DNA from: Desulfarculaceae bacterium
Lineage (GTDB): Bacteria; Desulfobacterota; Desulfarculia; Desulfarculales; Desulfarculaceae
Assembly: GCA_021737145.1 (NCBI GenBank)
Contig: JAIPEN010000009.1
Span: 62,001-126,000 of the forward strand
DNA: 64,000 nucleotides
Direction of reading: 5' to 3'
Below, in pieces: positions 24,186 through 32,425 of this stretch. Every line of letters begins with the position of its first letter. Position 1 is the first letter of the stretch. The notes beneath the pieces were generated by a model. The model made no database searches, was not told where the DNA came from, and saw only the letters and a list, made by a program, of their open reading frames with translations. The position numbers and the translations under genes were made by a program.

Positions 24186-26034
24186 GGTCAGCCTGATCTG
24201 GCAAGAGGCCCCGGGCCTGAGCGGCCTGGACCCCGCCCAGGTGGCCCTGGCCGCCGGGGTGGAGCTGGACGACGGCGGGCTGGTCGAGGCGGCGGTGGTG
24301 ACCGTTGCCCAGGAGCGGGCCCCGCGTGGCTTGCAAGAGCGCCTGGCCGGGCTGCCGGTGTCCTGGCTGGACCTGGCGGCTGAAATTGGGGGCGGCGGCG
24401 ACGCCCACCGCCTGGCCCGCGCGGCCACCGCCGTGGCCCGCGCGGCCGGACGGGCGGCCAAGGGAACCCTGCCTCCGGTCTACGCCCCCCAGCCGGCCCA
24501 GAGCGTGTTGGTGGCCGGGGCGGGCCTCGGCGCATTGGCCGCAGCCTGGGAAGCGGCGGCCCTGGGCCACCCGGTCACCCTGGCCACGCCCTTTGGCGAT
24601 GCGGCCACGCCGGGGGCTGACGACGATCCCCAGGCGGTGGGCCTCATGGCCGCCCAGCTCCCGGCCCAGGTGGAGCTGGCCACCGAGTGCGAGCTGATCG
24701 GCCTGGCCGGCTCGGCCGGGGGCTTCAGCGCCCGGCTCATGGGTCCCCAGGGCGAAAGCTCCCAGGGCTTCGGCGCGGTTTTCCTGGCCCCGCCCGGCGA
24801 GCTGGCCCCTGGCTGCGAGATCCATGGCCTGAACCCCGAGCTATGCGTTTTGGCCTCCAAGCTGGACCCCGAGGACTGGCAAGGGCCCGAAGACGCCTGG
24901 CTGCACGCGGCGGTCTTGGCGGGCAGCGCGCAGGCGGCGCCGTCCTACAGCTTCGCGGCCGCCCTGGAGGCGGCCCTGGCCCTGGCCAAGCGGCCCCGGG
25001 TGCAGGTGAGCCTGTTCTACACCGAGGCCCGGGTGGCCGTGCCCGGCGCGGAGCGCCTGTTCCGCGACTGCCGCGCCGCCGGGGTGCTGCCAATGCGGGT
25101 GGAGCCCGGCGGCCTGGAGGTGCGGGGTGGCCACACCCTGGCCTGGTTCGACCCGCTCCTGGGCGAGGAGATAACCCTGGAGCCGGCCGTGGCCGTCATG
25201 GCCGAGCAATCCGGTGCCCCGCGGCCCGCCTGGCTGGACAACGAGCTGACCGTAAAGCCCTGGGACCTGCTGGTGCCCGAGAACCCCCGCCTGGCCGGGG
25301 GCAAGACCAGCCGCTCCGGGCTCTATATTCTGGGCTCTCTCCGGGGAACCGCGCCCGGCGCGCCCCGCCGGGCCGAGGCGGCCGCCGCCACGGCGGACAT
25401 GCACGCGCGCCTCACCGGCAGGGTGGTGCCCATGCCCGCGGTGCGCGACCAGCTCTGCGCCCGCTGTCTAAGCTGCGTGCGGGCCTGCCCCCACGGGGTG
25501 CCCCAGTTCGTGGGCTTCGGCATCGCCTGCTCGCCGGCCGGTTGCGTGGCCTGCGGCATCTGCGCGGCCGAGTGCCCGGCCGAGGCCATCGCCCCGCCGG
25601 GCTGGGGCCAGCCCGAGATGCTGGCCGCCCTGGAAGCGGCCCTGGCCGTGGCCCCGGAGCCCAAGATGGTGCTGTTCGCCTGCGGCCAGTCGGGCATGCC
25701 CGCCGCGTCGGCCCTGTCGGCCTCGGGGCACCAGTGGCCCGCCGGTCTGGTGATCTTCCCCCTGGTCTGCGCCGGGCGCACCAGCCAGGTGCTGGTCACC
25801 CGCGCCCTGGAGTTGGGGGCCAAGGGAGTGCTCACCGCGGGCTGCCATCCGGGCAACTGCCGCTCCATCAGCGGCAACCTGGTGGCCGCGGCCAAGCTGG
25901 AGATGGTCCAGGGCATGCTGGCCGAGCTGGGCCTGGACCCCGAGGCGGTGAGCTTCCTGCCCCTGGCCAGCAACCAGACCCGCGAGCTGGCCCAAGCGGT
26001 GGAGGCCCTGGCGGTCAAGGCGGAGGAGGCGTGA
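24175..26034 (+). CDS. QmoB-like HdrA/ferredoxin/MvhD fusion protein
   Basis: A 619-aa Fe-S flavoprotein. A degenerate Rossmann motif (VAGAGLGAL, ~113-121) opens an HdrA-like middle; two [4Fe-4S] ferredoxin motifs follow (CARCLSCVRAC from C428, CVACGICAAEC from C457), then an MvhD-like tail with FACGQSG (C503) and GCHPGNC (C557, C562). This domain order is that of QmoB. MvhD-type domains pass electrons to HdrA flavin. ATG at 24175 lies inside the repeat and lacks a good ribosome site; GTG at 24241 is a possible alternative. It overlaps hdrC by one base. The partner complex probably comprises QmoA-like, HdrC and HdrB. Confidence 0.87.
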   Translation: MPARVSLIWQEAPGLSGLDPAQVALAAGVELDDGGLVEAAVVTVAQERAPRGLQERLAGLPVSWLDLAAEIGGGGDAHRLARAATAVARAAGRAAKGTLPPVYAPQPAQSVLVAGAGLGALAAAWEAAALGHPVTLATPFGDAATPGADDDPQAVGLMAAQLPAQVELATECELIGLAGSAGGFSARLMGPQGESSQGFGAVFLAPPGELAPGCEIHGLNPELCVLASKLDPEDWQGPEDAWLHAAVLAGSAQAAPSYSFAAALEAALALAKRPRVQVSLFYTEARVAVPGAERLFRDCRAAGVLPMRVEPGGLEVRGGHTLAWFDPLLGEEITLEPAVAVMAEQSGAPRPAWLDNELTVKPWDLLVPENPRLAGGKTSRSGLYILGSLRGTAPGAPRRAEAAAATADMHARLTGRVVPMPAVRDQLCARCLSCVRACPHGVPQFVGFGIACSPAGCVACGICAAECPAEAIAPPGWGQPEMLAALEAALAVAPEPKMVLFACGQSGMPAASALSASGHQWPAGLVIFPLVCAGRTSQVLVTRALELGAKGVLTAGCHPGNCRSISGNLVAAAKLEMVQGMLAELGLDPEAVSFLPLASNQTRELAQAVEALAVKAEEA

Positions 26035-26531
26035 TGCGGCTCAATGACTGCGATCCCGGCTTCAAGCACCAGGTGGCCGCCGAGCCCGGGGGAGAGGGCA
26101 TCCGGGTATGCTTTGGCTGCGCAGCCTGCAGCGCCCGCTGCCCGGTGGGGGCCAACCGCCCGGAGTACGACCCTCGGCGCATCATCCGGGCCGCCCTGCT
26201 GGGCCGGCGCGAGGAGGTGCTGGCCTCGCCCCTGATCTGGCTCTGCTCCTCCTGCTACACCTGCGGCGAGGTCTGCCCCCAGGGGGTGCGCTTCACCGAC
26301 GTGCTCACCGCCATCAAGAACATCGCCGCCCGGGCGGGACACGCCCCGCCCTCGGCCCGGATCACCGCCGAGCTTTTGGCCAAGCAGGGCCGTTTGCTGG
26401 AGGTCACCGAGTTCGAAAACGACAAGCGGGCCGAGCTGGGCCTGCCCCCGGTGGAGCAGCGGCCCCATGACTTCCAGAGCATCCTGGGCCTAGAGCCCCC
26501 GCCCGAGGGCGGGGAAGGGGAGGGCGCGTGA
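26034..26531 (+). CDS. hdrC: HdrC-like iron-sulfur protein
   Basis: A 165-aa soluble ferredoxin-like subunit with two [4Fe-4S] motifs, CFGCAACSARC (C26, C29, C32, C36) and CSSCYTCGEVC (C71, C74, C77, C81), as in HdrC of heterodisulfide reductases. It relays electrons between the HdrA/QmoB-type flavoprotein and HdrB. Unlike QmoC or HdrE fusions there is no membrane cytochrome domain. ATG at 26034 shares a base with the upstream stop, and its own stop shares a base with the hdrB start: tight coupling of three genes. Length is within the usual 150-190 aa. Confidence 0.92.
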   Translation: MRLNDCDPGFKHQVAAEPGGEGIRVCFGCAACSARCPVGANRPEYDPRRIIRAALLGRREEVLASPLIWLCSSCYTCGEVCPQGVRFTDVLTAIKNIAARAGHAPPSARITAELLAKQGRLLEVTEFENDKRAELGLPPVEQRPHDFQSILGLEPPPEGGEGEGA

Positions 26532-27406
26532 TGAAGGCTCTCCTGTTTTTGGGCTGCACCGTGCCGGTGCGCAACCTCAACTACGAGCTCAGCGCCCGCA
26601 AGGTGTGCCAAGCCCTGGGGGTGGAGCTGGTGGACGACCCGGCCCTGGCCTGCTGCGGCTATCCCCTCAAGGGCTCGGACCAGGGCCACGCCCTGGTCAT
26701 CGCCGCCCGGGCCCTGGCCCAGGCCAAGGCCCACGATCTGCCCCTGGTGGCCCTGTGCTCGGCCTGCGCCGGCACCCTGGCCGAGGCCGAGCATCACCTG
26801 GCCCACGACCCGGCCGCGGCCGAGGCGGTCAACCGGGAGCTGGAGCCCCTGGGCCTCAAGTACGAGCCCGGCGCGCGGGTGAACCACCTGATGCGCTTTT
26901 TGCTCAGCGAGGTGGGCCTGGAGGCCATTCAGGCCAAGATGAGCAAGAGCCTGGAGGGCTTTTCCTTCGCGCCCCACTACGGCTGCCACTATCTGAAGCC
27001 GGCCGAGGTGATCGGCGGGCTGGACGACCCTGAAAACCCCCAGAGCATGGGCCAGCTCATCGCGGCCACCGGGGCCAGGGCGGTCAGCCACCCCCGGCTC
27101 AAGGACTGCTGCGGGGGCGGAGTGCTGGGCGCGGACGAAGAGCTGGCCGGGTCGTTGGCCGGGGCCAAGCTGGCCGAGCTCAACGAACTGGGGGTCACGG
27201 CCATGGTGCTGGTCTGCCCCTTTTGCAACGTGATGTACGAGGGCCAGCAAAAGGCCATCGCCAAGCGCCTGGACACCAAGTTCAAGGTGCCGGTGGTCTA
27301 TCTGACCCAAATCCTGGGCCTGGGCCTGGGCCTGAGCCCGGACGAAGTGGGCCTAAAGCTCAACCGGGTCAAGCCCAAGGAGCTGATCAAGGCCTTCAAG
27401 GAATAG
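26531..27406 (+). CDS. hdrB: HdrB-like subunit with two CCG domains
   Basis: A 291-aa catalytic-type HdrB. Both cysteine-rich CCG domains are complete: C9, C41-C42, C76xxC79 and C152, C193-C194, C229xxC232. In HdrB these hold two non-cubane [4Fe-4S] clusters that split a disulfide. Here the acceptor is unknown; the lipoyl-carrier gene just downstream makes a lipoamide disulfide one candidate. Start is ATG at 26531 (TGATG overlap with hdrC). QmoAB with HdrCB in place of QmoC is the arrangement known from Gram-positive sulfate reducers, though there it is beside aprBA. Confidence 0.92.
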   Translation: MKALLFLGCTVPVRNLNYELSARKVCQALGVELVDDPALACCGYPLKGSDQGHALVIAARALAQAKAHDLPLVALCSACAGTLAEAEHHLAHDPAAAEAVNRELEPLGLKYEPGARVNHLMRFLLSEVGLEAIQAKMSKSLEGFSFAPHYGCHYLKPAEVIGGLDDPENPQSMGQLIAATGARAVSHPRLKDCCGGGVLGADEELAGSLAGAKLAELNELGVTAMVLVCPFCNVMYEGQQKAIAKRLDTKFKVPVVYLTQILGLGLGLSPDEVGLKLNRVKPKELIKAFKE

Positions 27407-27527
27407 CAATTTGGCGCTGCTTGGCTGCTATGCTATAGCTAGCGGAACAAGCAGGGGGCGCGGCCCGCGCCCGGTCCAAAACAGACATGAACCAACCCCA
27501 GCGGGGAGCTTGAGGAGGAGTCGGCCC

Positions 27528-27956
27528 ATGGAGGTTTCAGGCTACAATTTTCCCGATGAGCTGTACTACGACACCAACCACTTCTGGGCCCGGGTGGAGG
27601 GCGATGTGGTGGTGATGGGCACCACCGACCTGACCCAGCGCCTGGCTGGCGAGATCACCTTCGTGGACGTGCCCGAAGAGGACGACGAGGTGACCCAGGG
27701 CAAGCCCTTCGGCTCCATCGAGAGCGGCAAATGGGTGGGCCGGGTCTATGCCGTGGTCTCCGGCGAGGTTGCCGAGGGCAACGAGGAGCTGGAGGACGAG
27801 CCGGAGCTGATCAACTCCGACTGCTACGGCGAGGGTTGGATTTGCAAGATAACGCCCGGCGACCTGGAGGGAGACCTGTCCAAGTTGATGCAAGGCGAGG
27901 CCTACGCCAAGTGGGTGGAGGCCGAGATCGCCAAGCTGGACCAGGACCAGGGCTAG
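27528..27956 (+). CDS. GcvH-like lipoyl-carrier protein
   Basis: A 142-aa protein of the glycine-cleavage H family. The lipoylation site is GSIESGKWVGRVYAVVSGEV, with Lys68 in the expected ESxK context. The N-terminal part DTNHFWARVEGDVVVMGTT is standard for GcvH. No glycine cleavage P, T or L genes are in the window. It lies 121 bases after hdrB; a GC-rich hairpin (GGGCGCG-GCC-CGCGCCC) sits in the gap. GcvH-like proteins (LbpA) are known partners of Hdr-like sulfur-oxidising complexes, so a carrier role for this Hdr set is plausible but unproven. GGAGGAG seven bases before ATG is strong. Confidence 0.88.
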   Translation: MEVSGYNFPDELYYDTNHFWARVEGDVVVMGTTDLTQRLAGEITFVDVPEEDDEVTQGKPFGSIESGKWVGRVYAVVSGEVAEGNEELEDEPELINSDCYGEGWICKITPGDLEGDLSKLMQGEAYAKWVEAEIAKLDQDQG

Positions 27957-28132
27957 GAGCCGGGCATGAGCATCGCACTGACCATGCGATATTGCCGGCC
28001 GGCTGAAGGAGGGCGGGGCCCCTGGCCCCGTGTCTTTAGCCGGAAGTAGGGGCGAATCTTCGGGGAGGGCGCAGCGGCGTCCTCCCCGCCTGCTTGTAGT
28101 GGCCCGGAGCGCCGGGCCTGGGAGGGAGCATC
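27957..28132 (+). other. Leader region before the GlcD-GlcF fusion gene
   Basis: Holds two hairpins: GGGGCC-CCT-GGCCCC and GGGGAGG...CCTCCCC (about 28057-28083). A 27-codon open frame begins at ATG 27966 with GGAG six bases upstream and stops at 28049 (MSIALTMRYCRPAEGG...). It could be a leader peptide or chance; nothing confirms it. Confidence 0.3.
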
Positions 28133-30721
28133 ATGGAGATCAACGCAAAGCTTGCCGAGATCGTGGGAGAGGAGAACGTCGTCACCAACCAGGCCGACTG
28201 CCTGGCCTATGCCCGGGACATGTCGGTGCATATCGGCCTGCCCGACGCCATGGTCTTTGCCGAGACCACCGAGCAGGTCAGCCAGGTCATGGCCGCGTGT
28301 CACCAGGCCGGGGTGCCGGTGACCGCCCGGGGCGGCGGCACCAGCGTCACTGGCGCGGCCCTGGCCCCCCACGGCGGGGTGGTGCTCAACCTTATCCGCA
28401 TGAACCAGGTGTTGGAGATAAACCTGCCGGACCACTACGCCCGGGCGCAGGCCGGGGTGGTCTGCGGGGCGCTAAACGCGGCGGTGGCGGCCCAGGGATT
28501 TTTCTTCCCGCCCGATCCGGGCAGCGCGGGCATCGCCACCATCGGCGGCATGATCAACACCAACGCCTCGGGCATCCGGGCGGTGAAGTACGGCACCACC
28601 AAGGACTACGTAATGGGCCTGACCGTGGTGCTGGCCGACGGCCGCATCCTTCAGACCGGCTCCAAGGCCCCCAAGAGCTCCAGCGGCTACAACCTCACCC
28701 AGCTCTTCTGCGCGTCCGAGGGCACCCTGGGGGTGATCACCGAGGCCACGGTTAAGATCCTGCCCGCCCCGCCCTATGCCATCAGCGCCCGCCTGGAGTT
28801 CCCGGACATCCAGAGCGCGGGCGACGCGGTCACCGAGATGCTCACCTCCGGCGTGCCCATCGCCACCTGCGAGATTTTGGACGACGTGTCCATCCAGGTG
28901 CTGCAAAAGGCCATCAGCCTGGAGGTGGACGACGGCGTGGGCTGCATGATCATGCTGGAGCTGGACGGCCACAAGGCGGCGGTGGAGGACTACGTCAAGC
29001 AGGTCGACGCCATCTGCGGCAAGCACAATATCGTGGGCGCCAAGTGGACCGACGACGACCTGGAAAAGGCCCCCCTGTGGGAGGCGCGCCACCGCCTGGT
29101 GCCGGCCATGAGCCGCCTGAAGCCCGGCTACCGTCTGGTGCCCCTGATGGAGGACTTCGGGGTGCCCATGACCAAGATCCCGGAGACCATCCGGCAGATT
29201 CAGGCCATCGGCAAAAAGCACGGCTTCCCCATCGCCACCTTCGGCCACATCGGCGACGGCAACCTGCACGCCACCTTCATCATGGACGTGAAAAACGCCG
29301 ACGAGTGGGACGCGGTGAAAAAGATCGCCCTGGAGTTCGTGGAGCTCACCGCCTCGATGGAAGGCACCATGAGCGCCGAGCACGGCCTGGGCATGGCCAA
29401 GAGCCCCATCATCGAGGCCGAGCTGGGGGTCACCGGCAAGCAGACCATGCAGGTCATCAAGGACGCCATGGACCCCAAGGGCATCCTCAACCCGGCCAAG
29501 ATGGGCCTCAAGGACTCCATCGAGGACATCTACGAGCGCAGCGGCTTCGACCCCCTGCGCATGGCCCACCCGGACGTAAGCAGCCTGGGCGCGGCCGACA
29601 ACGAGATCGTGGCCTGCATCCAGTGCGGCTTCTGCCGCCTGGGCTGCCCCACCTACGCCCAGACCGACCTGGAGTCCATGAACGCCAAGGGCCGCATAAC
29701 CCTGGCCTTCGCTCTGCTCACCGGGGCCATGCAGGGCTCGGCCGACATGGCCGAGCGCCTGTATCAGTGCATGCTGTGCATGAACTGCAAATACACCTGC
29801 CCGGCCCAGGTGGACCTGGCCGTGGTGGTGCAGGCCGCCCGCCAGCGACTGGTGGAGCAGGGCTATCTGCCCGAGATATTCAAGAAGCTCATGGTGGACA
29901 TGATCGAGGCGGGCAACCCCTTTGCCCAGCCCCGCGAGACCCGCACCGACTCCTATCCCGTGGGTTACGAGGCCAAGGACAAGGCCGACACCCTCTTGCA
30001 CCTGGGCTGCGTGGCCTCCTACCAGGACGTGAAGATCATCCCCGCGGTGATGAAAATCCTGGACAAGGCGGGCATCGACTTCACCACCCTGGGCCAGGAT
30101 GAGAACTGCTGCGGCTATTTGGCCTACCTGGTGGGCGACATGCCCACCTTTGACAAGGTGGCCTCGGCCAACGCGGCCATCTTCAAGGACAAGGGCATCA
30201 ACCAGCTGCTCACCACCTGCGCCGGTTGCTACAAGACCTTTGAGGACCTCTATCCCAAGCACGGCCACGGCGACGGGTACAAGCCCAACCATGTGGTGTT
30301 TTTGCTAAAGGAGCTCATCGAGGGCGGCAAGCTCAGCTTCAAGGACGACGCCAAGCCGCTCAAGGTGGCCTATCACGATCCCTGCGACCTGGGCCGCCAC
30401 CTGGGGGTCTACGAGGAGCCCCGCGAGGTGATAAAGGCCCTGCCCGGGGTGGAGCTGATCGAGTTCCCCCTGAACCGCCAGCTTGCCAAGTGCTGCGGCG
30501 GCGGCGGCGGGGTCAAGGCGTTCGCCAACGACCTGAACCAGGACATCGCTCTGGCCCGCATCAAGCAGGCCATCGACGTGGGGGCCGACACCGTGGTCAG
30601 CGCCTGCCCCAGCTGCAAGAACTCCCTGAACCAGGGCGCGGCCCGGGCCCGCAAGGAGAAGCTGGGCAAGGTCAAGGTCATGGACATCACCGAGCTGGTG
30701 GCCGGCCGCCTGGTCAAGTAA
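28133..30721 (+). CDS. FAD-linked 2-hydroxyacid dehydrogenase fused to Fe-S/CCG subunit (GlcD-GlcF fusion)
   Basis: An 862-aa fusion. Residues ~36-215 form a PCMH FAD domain (TARGGGTSVTGAA, PPDPGSAGIATIGG), ~216-455 the FAD-oxidase C domain with HIGDGNLHATF, then two ferredoxin motifs (CIQCGFCRLGC, CMLCMNCKYTC) and two CCG domains (ENCCGYL with CAGC, KCCGGGGG with CPSC). This matches glycolate/D-lactate dehydrogenases in which GlcD and GlcF are joined. It would oxidise a 2-hydroxy acid and pass electrons through Fe-S clusters to the neighbouring Hdr set or to quinones. GGGAGG seven bases before ATG; a strong terminator follows. The actual substrate is unknown. Confidence 0.92.
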   Translation: MEINAKLAEIVGEENVVTNQADCLAYARDMSVHIGLPDAMVFAETTEQVSQVMAACHQAGVPVTARGGGTSVTGAALAPHGGVVLNLIRMNQVLEINLPDHYARAQAGVVCGALNAAVAAQGFFFPPDPGSAGIATIGGMINTNASGIRAVKYGTTKDYVMGLTVVLADGRILQTGSKAPKSSSGYNLTQLFCASEGTLGVITEATVKILPAPPYAISARLEFPDIQSAGDAVTEMLTSGVPIATCEILDDVSIQVLQKAISLEVDDGVGCMIMLELDGHKAAVEDYVKQVDAICGKHNIVGAKWTDDDLEKAPLWEARHRLVPAMSRLKPGYRLVPLMEDFGVPMTKIPETIRQIQAIGKKHGFPIATFGHIGDGNLHATFIMDVKNADEWDAVKKIALEFVELTASMEGTMSAEHGLGMAKSPIIEAELGVTGKQTMQVIKDAMDPKGILNPAKMGLKDSIEDIYERSGFDPLRMAHPDVSSLGAADNEIVACIQCGFCRLGCPTYAQTDLESMNAKGRITLAFALLTGAMQGSADMAERLYQCMLCMNCKYTCPAQVDLAVVVQAARQRLVEQGYLPEIFKKLMVDMIEAGNPFAQPRETRTDSYPVGYEAKDKADTLLHLGCVASYQDVKIIPAVMKILDKAGIDFTTLGQDENCCGYLAYLVGDMPTFDKVASANAAIFKDKGINQLLTTCAGCYKTFEDLYPKHGHGDGYKPNHVVFLLKELIEGGKLSFKDDAKPLKVAYHDPCDLGRHLGVYEEPREVIKALPGVELIEFPLNRQLAKCCGGGGGVKAFANDLNQDIALARIKQAIDVGADTVVSACPSCKNSLNQGAARARKEKLGKVKVMDITELVAGRLVK

Positions 30722-30741
30722 GCCCCTCTACTCGCCTCCCC

Positions 30742-30779
30742 GGCCGCCCGGCGCACCCCACGCCGGGCGGCCTCTTTTT
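30742..30779 (+). terminator. Strong intrinsic terminator ending the Hdr/GlcDF operon
   Basis: GGCCGCCCGGCG, loop CACCCCA, CGCCGGGCGGCC (12 perfect pairs) followed by TCTTTTT, about 20 bases after the stop codon of the fusion gene. Confidence 0.9.
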
Positions 30780-30956
30780 CGGGATGCGCTGCCCCGGCTT
30801 ACGGTAAACCGCCCGCGCTCCGCGCCCCGGCCCTTGCCGGGCTTGCCCCCTAAGTGCCCGCAATCATAAGCTTGCCGGAAATGAAGCAGGATTCAGCACC
30901 GCCGGCGGCATCTTTGCATTGCTTTTCTCCTGCCCCGCCGGGGGCAGGGGGAAAGT

Positions 30957-31355
30957 GTGCGGTTTTATCAGCTAAAAGCGATCAGCCTGGCCTGGCTGGG
31001 CGGCTGGCTATTGCCCGGCTGCCTGGCCCAGCCCGTGGGCCGGGCGCGGGCTCCGGGGCCTGTTTTGGCCGGTGGGCCGGTGAGCGGCAGCGAGGCCCTG
31101 TGGTGGCCCTGGGCCGTGGGGCTGGGCATCGTGCTGGGAGCGGGCCTGGCCCTGGCGGCGTGGGCCTGGCTCAGCCGCCCGGCCCCGCGCTCGCCCGGGC
31201 GCTGGTGGGGCAGCGGCGACACGGGCAACCTCCGCGCCGCCCTGCGCCTGGTGGAGCAGGTGATCCACGACTCCAACCACCGCATGAAGGTGGTGCCGTT
31301 TGATAAGTGGGTGGCGGAGAGGAGGAGGAAGAAGGATGGTAAGGGAAAGAAATAG
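30957..31355 (+). CDS. Hypothetical membrane or lipoprotein
   Basis: A 132-aa protein. The N-terminus (LAWLGGWLLPGC) looks like a signal with a possible lipobox, followed by a Pro/Gly linker, one transmembrane helix (WAVGLGIVLGAGLALAAWAW) and a basic cytoplasmic tail ending KKDGKGKK. I do not recognise it. Start is GTG at 30957 after AGGGGG; the start is not certain. The gene is flanked by terminators on both sides (30742 and 31452), so it is monocistronic. The preceding 30780-30956 stretch shows a C/G-rich hairpin but no gene. Confidence 0.6.
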   Translation: MRFYQLKAISLAWLGGWLLPGCLAQPVGRARAPGPVLAGGPVSGSEALWWPWAVGLGIVLGAGLALAAWAWLSRPAPRSPGRWWGSGDTGNLRAALRLVEQVIHDSNHRMKVVPFDKWVAERRRKKDGKGKK

Positions 31356-31451
31356 ACCGGAAGCCCCAGGGTTGACAGGGGGATTGCAATAATGGCAGGG
31401 TGATAAAGGTTCTCAGTGGGGGGAACCCCACTAAAGTTTGGGTCATGATTG

Positions 31452-31484
31452 CCCGGCCTGCCCCGCCAGGGGTGGCCGGGTTTT
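31452..31484 (+). terminator. Intrinsic terminator
   Basis: CCCGGCC-T-GCCCC, loop GCCA, GGGG-T-GGCCGGG then TTTT. It ends the 132-aa membrane protein gene and marks the left edge of the AT-rich islet. A weaker hairpin (AGTGGGG-GGAA-CCCCACT) lies just upstream at 31415-31432. Confidence 0.7.
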
Positions 31485-31508
31485 CATTTTCGACACTGGA
31501 TTTATAAT
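31481..31508 (+). promoter_or_regulatory. Candidate promoter of the DUF397 gene pair
   Basis: A perfect -10 box TATAAT (31503-31508) with TTTTCA 16 bases upstream (4 of 6 to the -35 consensus). It overlaps the T-run of the preceding terminator and lies about 90 bases before the DUF397 start. Confidence 0.5.
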
Positions 31509-31510
31509 TG

Positions 31511-31537
31511 GCTTTGTTCCTAGAATTTGAACAAAGC
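31511..31537. promoter_or_regulatory. Inverted repeat just downstream of the -10 box, candidate operator
   Basis: GCTTTGTTC, nine bases, GAACAAAGC: nine-base perfect arms starting three bases after the TATAAT box, where a bound dimer would block initiation. No T-run follows, so a terminator is unlikely. Confidence 0.5.
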
Positions 31538-31598
31538 TTTCACCAAGACCAATTCGCAATAACGCAATTCATTTTACAGTTGATAGGAGTGAAGAACT

Positions 31599-31799
31599 AT
31601 GCGCAATTGCCAACCAGTTTTCAAGATAAGCTCTCTTAGTAGACGCGGTAGGTCGTGTGTTGCGGTTGCAATGACACCAGGGAAAATATTAGTTAAACAT
31701 TCCAGCCGTAAAGGGCCAGTTTTGTCCTTCACAGAAAAAGAATGGAGTGCTTTTATTGCAGGAGTAAAATCTGGTGAATTTGATTTGGACTTAAAATAG
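31599..31799 (+). CDS. DUF397-domain protein
   Basis: A 66-aa protein that reads as an almost pure DUF397 domain: FKISSLSRRGRSCVAVAM, then GPVLSFTEKEWSAFIAGVKSG-like (GPVLSFTEKEW, AFIAGVKSGEFDLD). DUF397 is typical of Actinobacteria, where it accompanies XRE regulators; finding it in a Desulfobacterota-like genome is unusual. Codon use and base composition are AT-rich, unlike the surrounding genes, which suggests transfer. AGGAG nine bases before ATG. The next gene starts 16 bases later on the same strand, so the two form a small operon under a promoter with an adjoining inverted repeat. Confidence 0.82.
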   Translation: MRNCQPVFKISSLSRRGRSCVAVAMTPGKILVKHSSRKGPVLSFTEKEWSAFIAGVKSGEFDLDLK

Positions 31800-31815
31800 A
31801 TAGGAGAAACACCAG

Positions 31816-32313
31816 ATGGATTTTACACTGATTAGTCTGATTATATCCTTATTCATTGGTCAGGCAACCTTATACTTTTGGGAGGATCCGCAAATACCTG
31901 ATCTAGAGGCAGCGCGCCGGAGACGACTTGAGAAAATGGCGAAAAAATTCATCGACACAATAGGTAGAAACCCTGGACAGGATGACGACGCCGGATTGCC
32001 AACCAGTTTTTTACTAAAAATCACATCAGAAAACAGAGAGCTTGCATCTCCCGTAAGAGAACTTACACCGCATAAAAAAATTAGATGGCTTTTGTCTGGT
32101 GCTTTTGTTCTTTCCTTTGCCTATGGTCTGCTCAACGATTCACTTTCGTATTGGAACCTAACAGTTTTTAAATTGCTAGGCGCGCTCGTAGGTGTTACAG
32201 ATATTTTAGCTATTATAGCGATTGGACTGGCGGCAATCGCGTTCTGGTATGGTATACAAGAATTTATTTATATATTAGAGATAAGGAAGATACTTAATGA
32301 AGATGAAAGTTAA
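31816..32313 (+). CDS. Hypothetical three-helix membrane protein
   Basis: A 165-aa AT-rich gene product: one N-terminal helix (LISLIISLFIGQATLYFW), a basic/acidic cytoplasmic segment (EAARRRRLEKMAKKF) and two C-terminal helices (WLLSGAFVLSFAYGLL; LAIIAIGLAAIAFWYG). I do not recognise it. AGGAG nine bases before ATG; it follows the DUF397 gene by 16 bases, so it is probably co-expressed. The low GC content shared by the pair and absent outside 31.48-32.42 kb points to a joint insertion. Confidence 0.75.
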   Translation: MDFTLISLIISLFIGQATLYFWEDPQIPDLEAARRRRLEKMAKKFIDTIGRNPGQDDDAGLPTSFLLKITSENRELASPVRELTPHKKIRWLLSGAFVLSFAYGLLNDSLSYWNLTVFKLLGALVGVTDILAIIAIGLAAIAFWYGIQEFIYILEIRKILNEDES

Positions 32314-32425
32314 TGGCGAGATTACACCTCTTTGCTATTAACAACGTAAGCTCGACAAGAATTAAAATAGTTTTCGGCCTCGTTTGGTTTTTAGTTTTTT
32401 CTCAAATATTGTGTAGTATCTCCAC

